Source of the DNA: Gammaproteobacteria bacterium
GTDB lineage: Bacteria; Pseudomonadota; Gammaproteobacteria; Xanthomonadales; Marinicellaceae
NCBI GenBank assembly: GCA_030430025.1
Contig: JAUIGR010000023.1
Coordinates: 1-37,978, forward strand
DNA: 37,978 nucleotides
Direction of reading: 5' to 3'
Shown here: in pieces, positions 28,810 to 37,883 of the stretch
How positions within the stretch are numbered: the first letter of the stretch is position 1
How the letters are laid out: the number at the start of each line of letters is the position of its first letter
Program-made: the position numbers and the translations under genes
The notes under the pieces: model-generated
Database searches by the model: none
What the model was told of the DNA's origin: nothing
Seen by the model: the letters and a program-made list of their open reading frames with translations, nothing else

Positions 28810-30138
28810 CTACAAAATATATCGACTTAAATCTTCATCTTGTGACACGTCACAAAGAATTCGATTGACATGAGCCTCATCAATTACATACTGTTGACCT
28901 GCCTTATCTGGCGCATCAAATGCGACTTCGTCGAGGATGGTTTCCATTACCGTGTGTAATCTTCTGGCACCAATATTCTCGGTTTTTTCATTGACTGACC
29001 AAGCAATTTCTGCCAGTTGTTGAATACCTTCTTTTGTGAAGACCAGTTCTACTCCTTCAGTGCCTATTAATGCTTGGTATTGTTCAGTTAGGGAATATTC
29101 TGGCTCCGTCAAAATGCGTTGGAAGTCATCTGCTGTTAGTGCGTGGAGTTCTACACGAATAGGCAATCTGCCTTGTAACTCAGGTATGAGGTCAGAAGGT
29201 TTGCTTAGATGAAATGCGCCTGATGCGATAAAAAGAATGTGGTCGGTTTTGATCTGACCATATTTGGTATTGACCACAGATCCTTCAATCAATGGTAGTA
29301 AATCGCGTTGAACACCTTCTCTGGAAACTTGACCGGAACCACCATCCAAGGCATTTGATTTAGCTACTTTGTCAATTTCATCAAGAAACACGATACCATT
29401 GTTTTCGGCTTGTTCTAGTGCTTTTTGTCTGAGTTCATCTTCGTTGATTAATTGTTGAGCTTCTTCTTCAATTAATATCGGCATGGCTGCAGCCACTGTC
29501 ATTTTCTTGGTCTGCTTTTTCTTCTTGCCTATGCTTTCAAACATGTTTTGCAACTGATCTGTCATTTCTTCCATACCAGGGGGTCCCATGATGTCAACGC
29601 CTAGGCTCATTCTGATTTGTATTTCAATTTCTTTATCATCAAGCTTCCCTTCTCTCAGTCTTGTTCTGAATTTACTGCGGGTATTTGAATCATCAACTTT
29701 TTCATCAGGTATTGGAGACTGGCGTTTAGGTAGTAAGTAGTCCAAAACGCGTTCTTCAGCAGCGGCTTCGGCTTTTTTAGTTACCAAAAGCATAGCTGCT
29801 TCTCGTGTCCTTTTCATGGAAGACTCAACTAAGTCACGAATGATTGATTCCACATCCTTACCTACATAGCCTACCTCAGTGAACTTGGTTGCCTCTATTT
29901 TAATGAAAGGTGCATCTGCCAAGATGGCGAGTCGACGGGCAATTTCTGTTTTACCTACACCGGTTGGTCCTATCATTAAGATATTTTTTGGTGTGACTTC
30001 TTTAGCCATATCCTCAGGTAATTGCATGCGGCGCCAGCGATTCCTTAAGGCTATGGCCACTGATCTTTTGGCGCTTTTTTGTCCTATGATGTGTTTATCA
30101 AGTTCTTGAACAATTTCTCTTGGGGTCATATTTGACAT
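28810..30138 (-). CDS. hslU: ATP-dependent protease ATPase subunit HslU
   Basis: A 442-residue AAA+ unfoldase. It opens [17 protein letters not shown] and has Walker A GPTGVGKT at 57-64, Walker [13 protein letters not shown], and an inserted I-domain between (about 110-240). The C-terminal tail, ending DLSRYIL, inserts into HslV to activate it. The full domain order is present. HslU unfolds substrates and feeds them to HslV. It lies 10 bp after hslV in the usual hslVU order. Confidence 0.98.
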   Translation of the reverse strand: MSNMTPREIVQELDKHIIGQKSAKRSVAIALRNRWRRMQLPEDMAKEVTPKNILMIGPTGVGKTEIARRLAILADAPFIKIEATKFTEVGYVGKDVESIIRDLVESSMKRTREAAMLLVTKKAEAAAEERVLDYLLPKRQSPIPDEKVDDSNTRSKFRTRLREGKLDDKEIEIQIRMSLGVDIMGPPGMEEMTDQLQNMFESIGKKKKQTKKMTVAAAMPILIEEEAQQLINEDELRQKALEQAENNGIVFLDEIDKVAKSNALDGGSGQVSREGVQRDLLPLIEGSVVNTKYGQIKTDHILFIASGAFHLSKPSDLIPELQGRLPIRVELHALTADDFQRILTEPEYSLTEQYQALIGTEGVELVFTKEGIQQLAEIAWSVNEKTENIGARRLHTVMETILDEVAFDAPDKAGQQYVIDEAHVNRILCDVSQDEDLSRYIL

Positions 30139-30148
30139 GGTGTATCCC

Positions 30149-30703
30149 TTATCTTAAATCCAACGTTTCAATGGTATGATTATGGTTGGTGTAAATACAA
30201 ATTTCAGCGGCTATGGTTAAAGCTTCCCGAACCATATCTTCAGCCTCTAGCTGACTATTTCTCATCATTGCCAGTGCCGCGGATTGGGCAAACGGTCCTC
30301 CCGAACCAATCGCGATCAGACCATGTTCTGGTTCAATGACATCACCATTTCCCGAGATGATGAGAGAAGTTTCTTTGTCTGCAACAGCGAGTAAAGCTTC
30401 TAGTCTACCCAAGCGACGATCAGTTCGCCACTCTTTGGCCATTTCCACTGCGGAGCGAACTAAATGACCTGAATGTTTCTCCAATTTAGCCTCAAACACT
30501 TCAAATAAGGTGAAAGCATCAGCTGTAGCGCCAGCAAAACCGGCCAAAACCTGATTTTTATACAATCGCCGAACCTTTCTTGCGTTGGCCTTCATGATGG
30601 TATTGCCCAAGGTTACTTGACCGTCTCCGCCGATCACCACTTGATTATTATCTCGATAGCTGACAATAGTAGTACCTCGATAATTGTGCATAGATTCTTT
30701 CAT
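30149..30703 (-). CDS. hslV: ATP-dependent protease proteolytic subunit HslV
   Basis: A 184-residue N-terminal-nucleophile peptidase. After a short propeptide the catalytic threonine starts [19 protein letters not shown]. Further conserved parts are [15 protein letters not shown] and [16 protein letters not shown]. Two starts are possible, M1 or M5 (ATG at 30691); either leaves the threonine to be exposed by processing. HslV forms the double hexameric chamber of the HslUV heat-shock protease. It is first of the pair; a terminator of the upstream gene lies at 30780. Confidence 0.97.
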   Translation of the reverse strand: MKESMHNYRGTTIVSYRDNNQVVIGGDGQVTLGNTIMKANARKVRRLYKNQVLAGFAGATADAFTLFEVFEAKLEKHSGHLVRSAVEMAKEWRTDRRLGRLEALLAVADKETSLIISGNGDVIEPEHGLIAIGSGGPFAQSAALAMMRNSQLEAEDMVREALTIAAEICIYTNHNHTIETLDLR

Positions 30704-30779
30704 GTTGCTATTTTCTTATAATGAAAGTCCTAAATGGGTTGTTTTACTTAAATTTCAATCAAGAGAAATTATTCGCAAC

Positions 30780-30803
30780 AAAAAAAGCACCCTAAAGGTG
30801 CTC
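30780..30803 (-). terminator. Rho-independent terminator after the DUF1232 gene
   Basis: On the minus strand AGCACC-TTTAG-GGTGCT is followed by a T-run, separating the DUF1232 gene from hslV. Confidence 0.85.
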
Positions 30804-30822
30804 TTCGATATAAAGTAGTGTT

Positions 30823-30869
30823 TAGTCAACCCTGAAAAAGTCCATCCTTGCCTTTTTCGGGACTGACTA
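30823..30869 (+). repeat. 47 bp terminal-only derivative of the interspersed repeat (copy D)
   Basis: Runs from TA-GTCAACCCTGAAAAAG to CTTTTTCGGGACTGAC-TA. Both ends resemble the left terminus of the full repeat, arranged as an inverted pair with 10 bp between. The two arms match at about 15 of 18 positions, so it forms a hairpin. It lies 8 bp after the DUF1232 gene stop. It looks like an internal-deletion or end-to-end product of the family. Confidence 0.75.
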
Positions 30870-30877
30870 ATTATACT

Positions 30878-31393
30878 TTACCAACCACGAGATCGCTTGG
30901 ACTTGCGGAATCGACGGTTTCTGGCTCGACTGACAGCTTCTTGATCTTTGATCTTAGACCATTCGTCTAAACTGAAAGGACCGTTTTTAGCGTAAACCAT
31001 GCGTGCACGGCAGAAGTCTTTAAATTCCAACATTTCTTCTTCCACATCGTCCATGGTTCCATCAATAACAATGCAGTCGTCAACATAACCGATGCCAGGA
31101 ATGTGATCGGGAATGATGTCATTGTCATCGACAAAATATTTGATTGTGGCATTGATTTTCTCTTTATTGTTTTCACTGACTTGCCATGTCTTATCTTCAA
31201 TCATGCTAAGCATAATTTGTAGGCTACCCACCTGATCAATCACATAACCATCTTCGCTATTTTCACGTATTTCTTTGATTTTTTCTTTGGCTTCTTTGAC
31301 ATCGTTGATTTCGATGTTACTGCCATGTTGTTCTATGAATTTATTGAAATGTTCTTTTACCTGTTCATCAATGTCGATGGAAATGGTTGCCAT
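30878..31393 (-). CDS. DUF1232 (YkvA-like) domain protein
   Basis: A 171-residue protein. An acidic N-terminal half is predicted to be helical. The DUF1232/YkvA signature at about 83-111 (ATIKYFVDDNDIIPDHIPGI, then GYVDDCIVID) is clear. An acidic stretch follows, and a strongly basic tail ends RFRKSKRSRGW, which could bind nucleic acid or acidic lipid. The molecular function of DUF1232 proteins is not established. It is a single gene with its own terminator, divergent from the M48 peptidase. Confidence 0.8.
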   Translation of the reverse strand: MATISIDIDEQVKEHFNKFIEQHGSNIEINDVKEAKEKIKEIRENSEDGYVIDQVGSLQIMLSMIEDKTWQVSENNKEKINATIKYFVDDNDIIPDHIPGIGYVDDCIVIDGTMDDVEEEMLEFKDFCRARMVYAKNGPFSLDEWSKIKDQEAVSRARNRRFRKSKRSRGW

Positions 31394-31477
31394 GTTGCGC
31401 TCCGTTGTATTTTTTAGAATTATAGCCGATCAGTAACTCAAATCAAATCATCCTATGGTGATGTTAAAATCATCGAT

Positions 31478-32110
31478 ATGTTAAGTCGTTTTCATATATT
31501 ATACGTTTTGGTTTTGTTGTTGTTACAACTTTTTAATACAGGTGTTCTGGCACAGACACTGACACAAACAAGCCAACAAAAGCAGCAGTTAATTGCTCGT
31601 TATGGTTTGTTAGAAACAAAAGACAGTACATGCAACAAAACGCTAAGAAAACTAAAAATCAAAAACACATGTTCCATACTTAACAGTAACCTGTTCAACG
31701 CCTATGCTTTTACAGAAGGTTCCATTATGATCACCAAAGGGTTACTACAAAAAACACATAATGTTCATCAATTGGCTCATATTTTAGCCCATGAGCAAGC
31801 CCACCTGGTATTAAAGCACCACCATCAACTGTCTGGTTTTATGAGCAAGCCACCGTTGTTTTTTCCTAAGAGAAAACGGAAAAAGTTGCGCTATCAACAA
31901 GAATTAGAAGCAGATCAGTGGGCGAATCAACGATTAAAAACCTATCAGTTTATGCCACAACAAATACATCATCTATGGAAAAGACTATTGCAACAAGGAC
32001 AACCTCCGCAAACGGATCATCCTAGTCTAAAACAGCGAATAGATACATCGTTATTGAGAGAAGAAGAAATGATTGATAACGGTTGGATCACAAAAAATAA
32101 CAAATTGTGA
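31478..32110 (+). CDS. Small M48-family metallopeptidase
   Basis: A 210-residue protein with an N-terminal hydrophobic segment that looks like a signal peptide (about 6-25, ending VLAQ). A gluzincin core follows: HEQAH at 105-109 supplies two zinc ligands and the catalytic Glu, and ELEAD at 142-146 supplies the third ligand. NAYAFTEGSIMITKGLL before it is typical of M48 (HtpX/BepA/LoiP-like) enzymes. It is shorter than BepA and has no TPR repeats. Probably periplasmic, possibly acting on misfolded envelope proteins. It precedes the GTPase pair on the same strand after 127 bp. Confidence 0.85.
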   Translation: MLSRFHILYVLVLLLLQLFNTGVLAQTLTQTSQQKQQLIARYGLLETKDSTCNKTLRKLKIKNTCSILNSNLFNAYAFTEGSIMITKGLLQKTHNVHQLAHILAHEQAHLVLKHHHQLSGFMSKPPLFFPKRKRKKLRYQQELEADQWANQRLKTYQFMPQQIHHLWKRLLQQGQPPQTDHPSLKQRIDTSLLREEEMIDNGWITKNNKL

Positions 32111-32188
32111 CAGCCCTCAACATCATCCCATCATAAGTCATTACAGCAAGATTTAAGGATAAAGTTTGTCAAATACAGCGGGAGAAAC

Positions 32189-32248
32189 ATGACCAACTAC
32201 AGAAGACACCAGACAGCCAAAAGGCTACAATATTTGGATGAAGTTTAA
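32189..32248 (+). CDS. Possible 19-residue leader peptide before the GTPase genes
   Basis: ATG at 32189 is preceded by GGGAG at good spacing and opens a 19-codon frame (MTNYRRHQTAKRLQYLDEV) that ends inside the start of the following GTPase gene. That gene lacks a strong ribosome-binding site of its own. A coupled leader peptide is possible, but a frame this short can arise by chance. Confidence 0.3.
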   Translation: MTNYRRHQTAKRLQYLDEV

Positions 32249-33689
32249 TGCTAAAAATTTATTGCTGGCAGCAGCAGCGATTCTGGGACTGTTGGCTGTT
32301 GTGTTGGTCTTGGTTTTGGCCGAGAAACTACTGGCTATATGGCACTATCTCCAACAAGCGCCTTTTTGGCTTGTAATGGTTTATGCAAACTTGTTAATAG
32401 TGATTGCTTTGTTGCCATTGTGGTTATTACTCAAGTTGAATCAAAAAAAGCCACAACAATCGTTTGGTCCAGGTTTTGAGTTGAATGAAGACAGTCTCAA
32501 AAAAAGGTTGGAATCAGAGCAATCTCGAGGTGTAGATACCTTAGCTGCAGAGCAAGAGCTTGTTGAATTAGATGAGCGTCGTGAGCGAGGGTTATTCCAT
32601 CTAACACTGTTTGGTCAAGCATCCAGTGGTAAGTCAAGCTTGATCCAAGCTTTGATGCCGGAAAAGAGTATAAACACCGATGTAGTGAAAGGTACCACAA
32701 CTGACATCAGTCATCACCAATATGGTCAGCTTGTTTTGGCTGACGTACCGGGGTTTGATGCTGTTGATCAATTCGCTTTTGAACAGCAAGCATTAGATGA
32801 AGCCAGACGTGCTCATGTGGTTGTATTTTTGTTGAATGGAGATCTTTCTCGCACTGAGATGACCTTGTTCGAACAACTTAAAAAAATGAACAAGCCCATG
32901 GTGTTGGCCTTAAATAAAATGGATTTGTTCAGTGACGCGCAACAGAACATACTTAAACAAGCGATTCAGGAAAAAACCACAAAACAATTTCCTGTCGTTT
33001 GTATCAGCACCGGTGGTTTAGAGTCCGTTCAGGTAATAAAGGAGAGTGGCGAAGTTGTTTCAACGACACAACTTCGACCAGTAACTATTAAACCTTTGAT
33101 TGATGCTATTGAGCAGGTGATCAGTGGTAATGAAATCGCGCTGCATCGTTTTCGGGATGCTGGATTTTTGCAGCTGGCAGGAGAAAAATTGACTGTTGCC
33201 AGTAATGAATATAATGATAAGGAAGCAAGAAAAATCGTAGAACGACATACTCATAAAGCCATTGTGGGCGCACTGGCTTCGGTTGCTCCTGGTTCCGATT
33301 TGGTGATCCAGGGAACGATTGGTACCCAGCTGGTTCGTGGCTTGTGTCAGTTGTATGAAGTAGAAGTCAATCAGCTGCAAATAGATCAAGTATTGAAAGC
33401 AGCAGGAGGTAAGCTAAAAACCAGTACTTCTTTAGTTTTGGCTATTTCGGGCAATGCTTTGAAATCATTTCCAGGAATTGGTACAGCAGCAGGTGGTATC
33501 ATGCATGCTGTGGCTTATGGTTTGATTTTCAATTCCTTAGGACAAGCCGTCCATCGCACATTAAAAACGCAGGGTTCATTACAAAGTGAACAGGCACAGC
33601 AATCATTTGAGGAGTTACTTCTTGGCAATTCGCAAAACTTGGCAAAAGATATGGCGAAAATGGCGCTCAAAATCAGCCAAAAATATTGA
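32238..33689 (+). CDS. Membrane-bound Era-like GTPase with DUF697 domain (first of pair)
   Basis: A 483-residue protein. Two membrane helices occupy about 6-30 and 43-66. The GTPase domain has G1 GQASSGKSS at 126-134, G3 DVPG at 169-172 and G4 NKMD at 226-229. A C-terminal region from about 325 (HTHKAIVGALASVAPGSDLV, then GTQLVRGLCQLYEVEV) matches the DUF697 pattern. Function unknown. It is followed by a second GTPase of related design with overlapping genes, which suggests the two work as a heteromeric pair. The start at 32238 has a weak ribosome-binding site. Confidence 0.8.
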   Translation: MKFNAKNLLLAAAAILGLLAVVLVLVLAEKLLAIWHYLQQAPFWLVMVYANLLIVIALLPLWLLLKLNQKKPQQSFGPGFELNEDSLKKRLESEQSRGVDTLAAEQELVELDERRERGLFHLTLFGQASSGKSSLIQALMPEKSINTDVVKGTTTDISHHQYGQLVLADVPGFDAVDQFAFEQQALDEARRAHVVVFLLNGDLSRTEMTLFEQLKKMNKPMVLALNKMDLFSDAQQNILKQAIQEKTTKQFPVVCISTGGLESVQVIKESGEVVSTTQLRPVTIKPLIDAIEQVISGNEIALHRFRDAGFLQLAGEKLTVASNEYNDKEARKIVERHTHKAIVGALASVAPGSDLVIQGTIGTQLVRGLCQLYEVEVNQLQIDQVLKAAGGKLKTSTSLVLAISGNALKSFPGIGTAAGGIMHAVAYGLIFNSLGQAVHRTLKTQGSLQSEQAQQSFEELLLGNSQNLAKDMAKMALKISQKY

Positions 33690-34977
33690 ACAACATATCG
33701 AAGGTCCTTCAGATAATCAGAAGGCGTTACAAAGTTTGCGTCAACTGCTTAAAGACGAAAAGATCCCTGCTTCTGTCCGTGCCCAGCTGAAAACGCAGTA
33801 TAGCGAAGTACAGCGAATGATAGAAAAACTTGAAAAGCAACAGATTCATATTGTTGCTTTTGGCAAAGTCAGTACCGGAAAATCTTCCATATTGAACGCC
33901 CTGGCCGGCAAGCATTATTTCTCGACAAGTCCTTTACATGGTGAGACCAAAAGAACACAACCACTAGACTGGCAACAGGTTCAACAACAAACCATCGTGT
34001 TGATTGATACTCCGGGCACAGATGAATTTGAGGGAGAAGCACGTGAAGCAATGGCCAAACAGGCAGCAAAACAGGGTGATATCATACTTTTTGTTATTGA
34101 CGGTGATATCAGTAGTTCAGAATTGATACAGTTGAATCACATTGCCACACCTGAAAAAGCAATACTTTTGGTGCTCAATAAATCCGACCTGTATCAAGAT
34201 TTAGACATAGAAAAGATCAAAGCTTCGGCGGCTAAAAAAACAGCCCATTTGAATACATATTGGGTGACTTGTGCAGCTGATCCAAAACCAGTCACAATGA
34301 TTGTTAAAGACGCTCAGGGAGGCAGTCAACAACAAACCATAAAACCTGATGGTGACATGGTTGCATTGAAATCAGCGATTTGGCATATTCTAGAGCAAGA
34401 AGGAAAAACACTGTCGGTATTGAATGCCAGCTTATTTGCATCAGAAGTCAATCAACAGGTGGCTGAAAGTATTGTTCAATTGCGAAAAAATGCGGCGACT
34501 AAGATCATAAAAACACACTGTCTTGCCAAAGGGATTGGTGTGGCCTGCAACCCTGTACCTGTGGCTGATTTATTATTAGCAGCAGGGATTGACGTGAACA
34601 TGATAAGGCAGCTATCCGGTTTATACGGCTTACAGTTAAATAAGTCGGATGCGACTAAATTGGCGGTTACCATCATGACACAGCTGGCGTTATTGATGGG
34701 TGCCGTTTGGGGGGTAAATTTGCTTTCCTCTGTGCTAAAGACCCTCAGTGTGGGATTATCGACCACGCTGACTGCCAGTGCTCAGGGTGCTTTAGGCTAT
34801 TATGCGACTTATCTGGTGGGTAAAATTGCCGAACAATATTTTGCTCAAGGTAACCAATGGGGTAATAATGGCCCCAAAGTATTGGTTAAAAACATTGTTA
34901 AAAAGTTAGATCGGAATTCGATATTACAAGAAGCCAGCGAGCAAATACTTGGCTTGTTAAAAAAAAGAAAATCATGA
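33622..34977 (+). CDS. Era-like GTPase with hydrophobic C-terminal domain (second of pair)
   Basis: About 451 residues. A basic N-terminus and helical stretch precede the G domain: G1 GKVSTGKS at about 81-88, G3 DTPG at 129-132, G4 NKSD at 186-189. The DUF697-like part follows (IKTHCLAKGIGVACNPVPVA, then IRQLSGLYGLQL) with hydrophobic helices near the end. The frame is open from a GTG at 33586, but TTG at 33622 has GAGGAG seven bases upstream and is the better start; either way it overlaps the first GTPase gene (68 or 104 bp). It overlaps the glutaredoxin gene by 4 bp. Function unknown. Confidence 0.78.
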   Translation: MAIRKTWQKIWRKWRSKSAKNIEQHIEGPSDNQKALQSLRQLLKDEKIPASVRAQLKTQYSEVQRMIEKLEKQQIHIVAFGKVSTGKSSILNALAGKHYFSTSPLHGETKRTQPLDWQQVQQQTIVLIDTPGTDEFEGEAREAMAKQAAKQGDIILFVIDGDISSSELIQLNHIATPEKAILLVLNKSDLYQDLDIEKIKASAAKKTAHLNTYWVTCAADPKPVTMIVKDAQGGSQQQTIKPDGDMVALKSAIWHILEQEGKTLSVLNASLFASEVNQQVAESIVQLRKNAATKIIKTHCLAKGIGVACNPVPVADLLLAAGIDVNMIRQLSGLYGLQLNKSDATKLAVTIMTQLALLMGAVWGVNLLSSVLKTLSVGLSTTLTASAQGALGYYATYLVGKIAEQYFAQGNQWGNNGPKVLVKNIVKKLDRNSILQEASEQILGLLKKRKS

Positions 34978-35294
34978 AAAATTTAGTTATTCTCGCTTTA
35001 GTTGTTTTTTTATTAACGCTGATCTTTGAGCCTGAGCCGGCTCAGGATTACAACATGTTATATGGCCAAGAAGTGATTTTGTATGCCACAGAATGGTGTG
35101 GTTATTGTCAAAAAATGCGGCAGCTTTTTGCCAAACAAGAGATTCAATATCTGGAATTCGATATTGAATCTTCAGCCGTAGCCCATAAAGAGTTCAAAGC
35201 ATTGGGAGGTCAAGGTGTGCCACTGACTCTGGTCAAAGGTACTACTGTTCATGGTTATAACCCTAAAAAGGTGATGTCATTATTGCAAAAATGA
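34974..35294 (+). CDS. Membrane-anchored glutaredoxin-like protein
   Basis: A 106-residue protein. Residues about 3-18 form a hydrophobic anchor (NLVILALVVFLLTLIF). The rest is a glutaredoxin fold with dithiol active site CGYC in LYATEWCGYCQKM, a cis-proline GVPLTLV and a GYNP C-terminal turn. With this anchor the domain may face the periplasm, unlike ordinary cytosolic glutaredoxins; topology cannot be decided from sequence alone. It is the last gene of the overlapping GTPase-GTPase-glutaredoxin unit. Confidence 0.85.
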   Translation: MKNLVILALVVFLLTLIFEPEPAQDYNMLYGQEVILYATEWCGYCQKMRQLFAKQEIQYLEFDIESSAVAHKEFKALGGQGVPLTLVKGTTVHGYNPKKVMSLLQK

Positions 35295-35339
35295 GGCGTT
35301 TTTAAATCATTTGACAACGACTTTTTATATTTCATAATA

Positions 35340-35513
35340 GGCACCCTTGTTGAAAGGTGCCGCACAAGCGGTGAAACGGGAAGTTGGTTAGAATCCAACA
35401 CTGCCCCCGCAACGGTAATTGAAGACGAATCACATGCCACTGGATCATTAATCTGGGAAGGCGGTTCGTGAAGACATCAAGTCCTTCATTAGTCCGGAGA
35501 CCGACCTTCACAT
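35340..35513 (+). promoter_or_regulatory. Cobalamin (B12) riboswitch
   Basis: The leader of btuB contains the conserved blocks in order: AAGGTGCC, GAAACGGGAAGTTGG, GAATCCAACACTGCCCCCGC followed by AACGGTAA, TGCCACTGG, GGGAAGG, and the B12 box AGTCCGGAGACCGACC. When cobalamin binds, such elements shut off btuB. No intrinsic terminator is visible between the B12 box and the gene. ACCGA in the box could pair with TCGGT just before the ribosome-binding site, so translational control is more likely. Confidence 0.95.
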
Positions 35514-35542
35514 TTTAAAATCACATATTGCTCGGTGGGAGC

Positions 35543-35547
35543 AGGAG
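35543..35547 (+). promoter_or_regulatory. Ribosome-binding site of btuB
   Basis: AGGAG six bases before the ATG at 35554. The stem GCTC/GAGC (35530-35533 with 35539-35542) borders it, in the region expected to be hidden when the riboswitch is occupied. Confidence 0.7.
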
Positions 35548-35553
35548 ATATCA

Positions 35554-37464
35554 ATGAAGTTATATACCAAATTTGTGGCGATATTTTATGCTGCACTGTG
35601 CTCAGCCACATCTGTCGAATCGAACTCCACATTAGAGACCCTGGTAGTAACCGCCAGTGCTGATGAGATAAAAACAAACCAGTTCGGCGGCTCTTTAACT
35701 ATCATCACAGCAGATCAAATTGAAATGGCAGCGACAAAATACCTGTCCGATGTGTTAAGGCAAGTTCCTGGGTTCGCGGTCAGTCAAGCTGGCGGCACAG
35801 GCACACAAACACAGATTCGAGTCAGAGGAGCAGAATCTAATCATTTGTTGGTAATGGTTGATGGCATTCGTGTTAATGATCCTGCTATTGGCGATGAGTT
35901 CTTGGTTAATTATGCTTTATCAGATAATGTTGAAAGAATTGAAATTATCCGGGGACCACAGAGTGCTTTATGGGGAACTGATGCATTGGCTGGGGTGATT
36001 AATGTTATCACTAAAAAAACCACAGAAAATCACTGGGGTTTACAGGCTGAAGTCGGTTCATTCAACACCAAAACCTGGGGTTTAAACTGTGGTTTAAATA
36101 GTGGTAAGTTAAACTGGTATGGTGGTATTGCGGGTACAGATGTTGGTGGTAGCAACATTTCCAGAATGGGTGTAGAAGAAGACGGGTTTGATAGTTTGAA
36201 GTTTCATTTCAACAGTCAATTTAAAGCATCAAATGAGGTCTCTTGGATTTTTCAAGTTTCACACAACGATGGTATGAATGAATATGATGCTGTTGATTTT
36301 CTAACGAGTTTACCTGCTGATTCAGATGATTGGACAGAAGTCACTCAAACACAGGGTCAACTCACTCTTGAGCTTGCTCCTAAAACTCATTGGTGGCAAG
36401 GTCTGATGACTTTCCAATACAGTCACAATGGCAACGACAGTTTTACACTGGGCCATTTATCAACAGGTAGCACGGAATCTAAGAATAGATCATTTAAAGT
36501 TGATAACCAATTCAGATTGAATGAGCAACATCGATTTAATGTGATGCTAGATTACAGGCAGACCGACTTTAAGCAATCAGGGATTGCTTCTTCATTTGGT
36601 GACCCAAACCAAGACCAATCTTATCGTCTATGGGGCATGGCGGCAGAATATCTGTGGCAAGTTAGCGATCAGTGGATTGCACAACTAACGGCACGCCATG
36701 ATGATTTCAGTCGATTTGATGATGTATCTATCTATAATGCTTCTACCAGTTATCAACTGTCTGAAAACTTCAGATTACGTGCCAGTTCAGCAACAGGCAG
36801 CAAGGCCCCTACTTTTATTGAACGTTTTGGTTATACCCCCAACAGTTTTTTGGGCAACCCCAATTTAAAACCAGAGGAATCAGATGCTTGGGAAGTCGGT
36901 TTTGACTATCAATGGAATCAGCAAAAACTGTCACTGGTATACTTTGATCAAAATTTGAACAATGAAATTGATGGCTTTGTTTTTGATCCTCTTTTAGGAC
37001 AGTTTACAGCCCTTAATAAAGAGGGAGATTCTCAACGGTTAGGGGTCGAGTTGGTATGGACAGCACAGCTCACTGACGATTTTAAGATAGAGGGCAACTA
37101 CACATACACAAAAGCCACAGAAGAGGATGCTGTTGGTGAGCAGGTTATCGAAATCAGGCGTCCCAAGCATTTGGCGAACTTATCGTTGTACTACCATTTT
37201 GCTGGATCAAAAGGACGACTGTTTGCTCAAGTTCGTTATCAGGGAAAACAGTACGATCATTTTTTTGATCCGCTGACTTTTGTTGCAGTGCCTACAGTTC
37301 TCGATAAGGCTACGACTGTCGATTTGACGCTTTCTTGGGCATTATCTGATGAGTCGAGTATTTATCTCAAAGGGCAAAACATTTTTGATGAAACTCAAGA
37401 GGAGGTGTTGGGTTATGTGCGACCAGGTACGGGAGTGGTGTTTGGGGTCAAGACTCAATTTTGA
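35554..37464 (+). CDS. btuB: TonB-dependent vitamin B12 outer membrane receptor BtuB
   Basis: A 636-residue TonB-dependent receptor. It has a signal peptide of about 25 residues, then the TonB box ETLVVTAS. A plug domain follows with VLRQVPGFAVSQAGGTGTQT, IRVRGAESNHLLVMVDGIRV and VERIEIIRGPQSALWGTDAL. A 22-strand barrel ends in GVVFGVKTQF with the terminal Phe. The cobalamin riboswitch upstream makes the substrate assignment strong. Length and layout match E. coli BtuB (614), slightly longer. No other B12 transport gene follows. Confidence 0.95.
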   Translation: MKLYTKFVAIFYAALCSATSVESNSTLETLVVTASADEIKTNQFGGSLTIITADQIEMAATKYLSDVLRQVPGFAVSQAGGTGTQTQIRVRGAESNHLLVMVDGIRVNDPAIGDEFLVNYALSDNVERIEIIRGPQSALWGTDALAGVINVITKKTTENHWGLQAEVGSFNTKTWGLNCGLNSGKLNWYGGIAGTDVGGSNISRMGVEEDGFDSLKFHFNSQFKASNEVSWIFQVSHNDGMNEYDAVDFLTSLPADSDDWTEVTQTQGQLTLELAPKTHWWQGLMTFQYSHNGNDSFTLGHLSTGSTESKNRSFKVDNQFRLNEQHRFNVMLDYRQTDFKQSGIASSFGDPNQDQSYRLWGMAAEYLWQVSDQWIAQLTARHDDFSRFDDVSIYNASTSYQLSENFRLRASSATGSKAPTFIERFGYTPNSFLGNPNLKPEESDAWEVGFDYQWNQQKLSLVYFDQNLNNEIDGFVFDPLLGQFTALNKEGDSQRLGVELVWTAQLTDDFKIEGNYTYTKATEEDAVGEQVIEIRRPKHLANLSLYYHFAGSKGRLFAQVRYQGKQYDHFFDPLTFVAVPTVLDKATTVDLTLSWALSDESSIYLKGQNIFDETQEEVLGYVRPGTGVVFGVKTQF

Positions 37465-37572
37465 TGCGCTTGAAGTTGAAAGTGTTCCGATTTTTATAGC
37501 CCAGAATTTGTCTAGAAAATCTCAAAATAAGTGTCAATATCAATAGCAATGTGCTAAGGATAATGGGCTATT

Positions 37573-37881
37573 TAGTCGAACCTGAAAAATGCTTAACCTA
37601 TTGTTAAATATAAGAAATTAATTCAATTTTACACACTTTTCGACCAGAAAATAGGTACTACGATGCATTTTTATTCGCCGCTTCCATGCGGCTCTCAGGC
37701 TAACGTGAAAAAGCTTTCCAGAAACTTTTTTCTGGTCGACGCTGCGGCACAAGGACGTGCTCACCTTGAGCCGTCAGGCTCAAGTGAGGTCAAAAAACAT
37801 CAGCAAAATAGCACTTTTGCGCTTAAGTGTTGTTTGACCGATTCTGAAAAAGGCCAGGATGGATTTTTTCAGGACTGACTA
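37573..37881 (-). repeat. Interspersed MITE-like repeat, copy E (full, inverted, about 309 bp)
   Basis: This copy is in opposite orientation to copies A-C. It runs from TA-GTCGAACCTGAAAAATGC at 37573 to TTTTTTCAGGACTGAC-TA at 37881. The hairpin CTTGAGCC/GGCTCAAG is at 37765-37784. A 71-codon plus-strand reading frame from 37663 (MHFYSPLPCGSQANVKK) matches the one in copy B over its first part, but it is frame-broken in copy C. It lies about 110 bp after btuB. Confidence 0.88.
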
Positions 37882-37883
37882 TT

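Noticed and set aside
37496-37571. ATAGCCCA / TGGGCTAT inverted repeat around the btuB-repeat spacer
   Set aside because: Only 8 bp arms, about 60 bp apart, with no other supporting structure; chance is a sufficient explanation.
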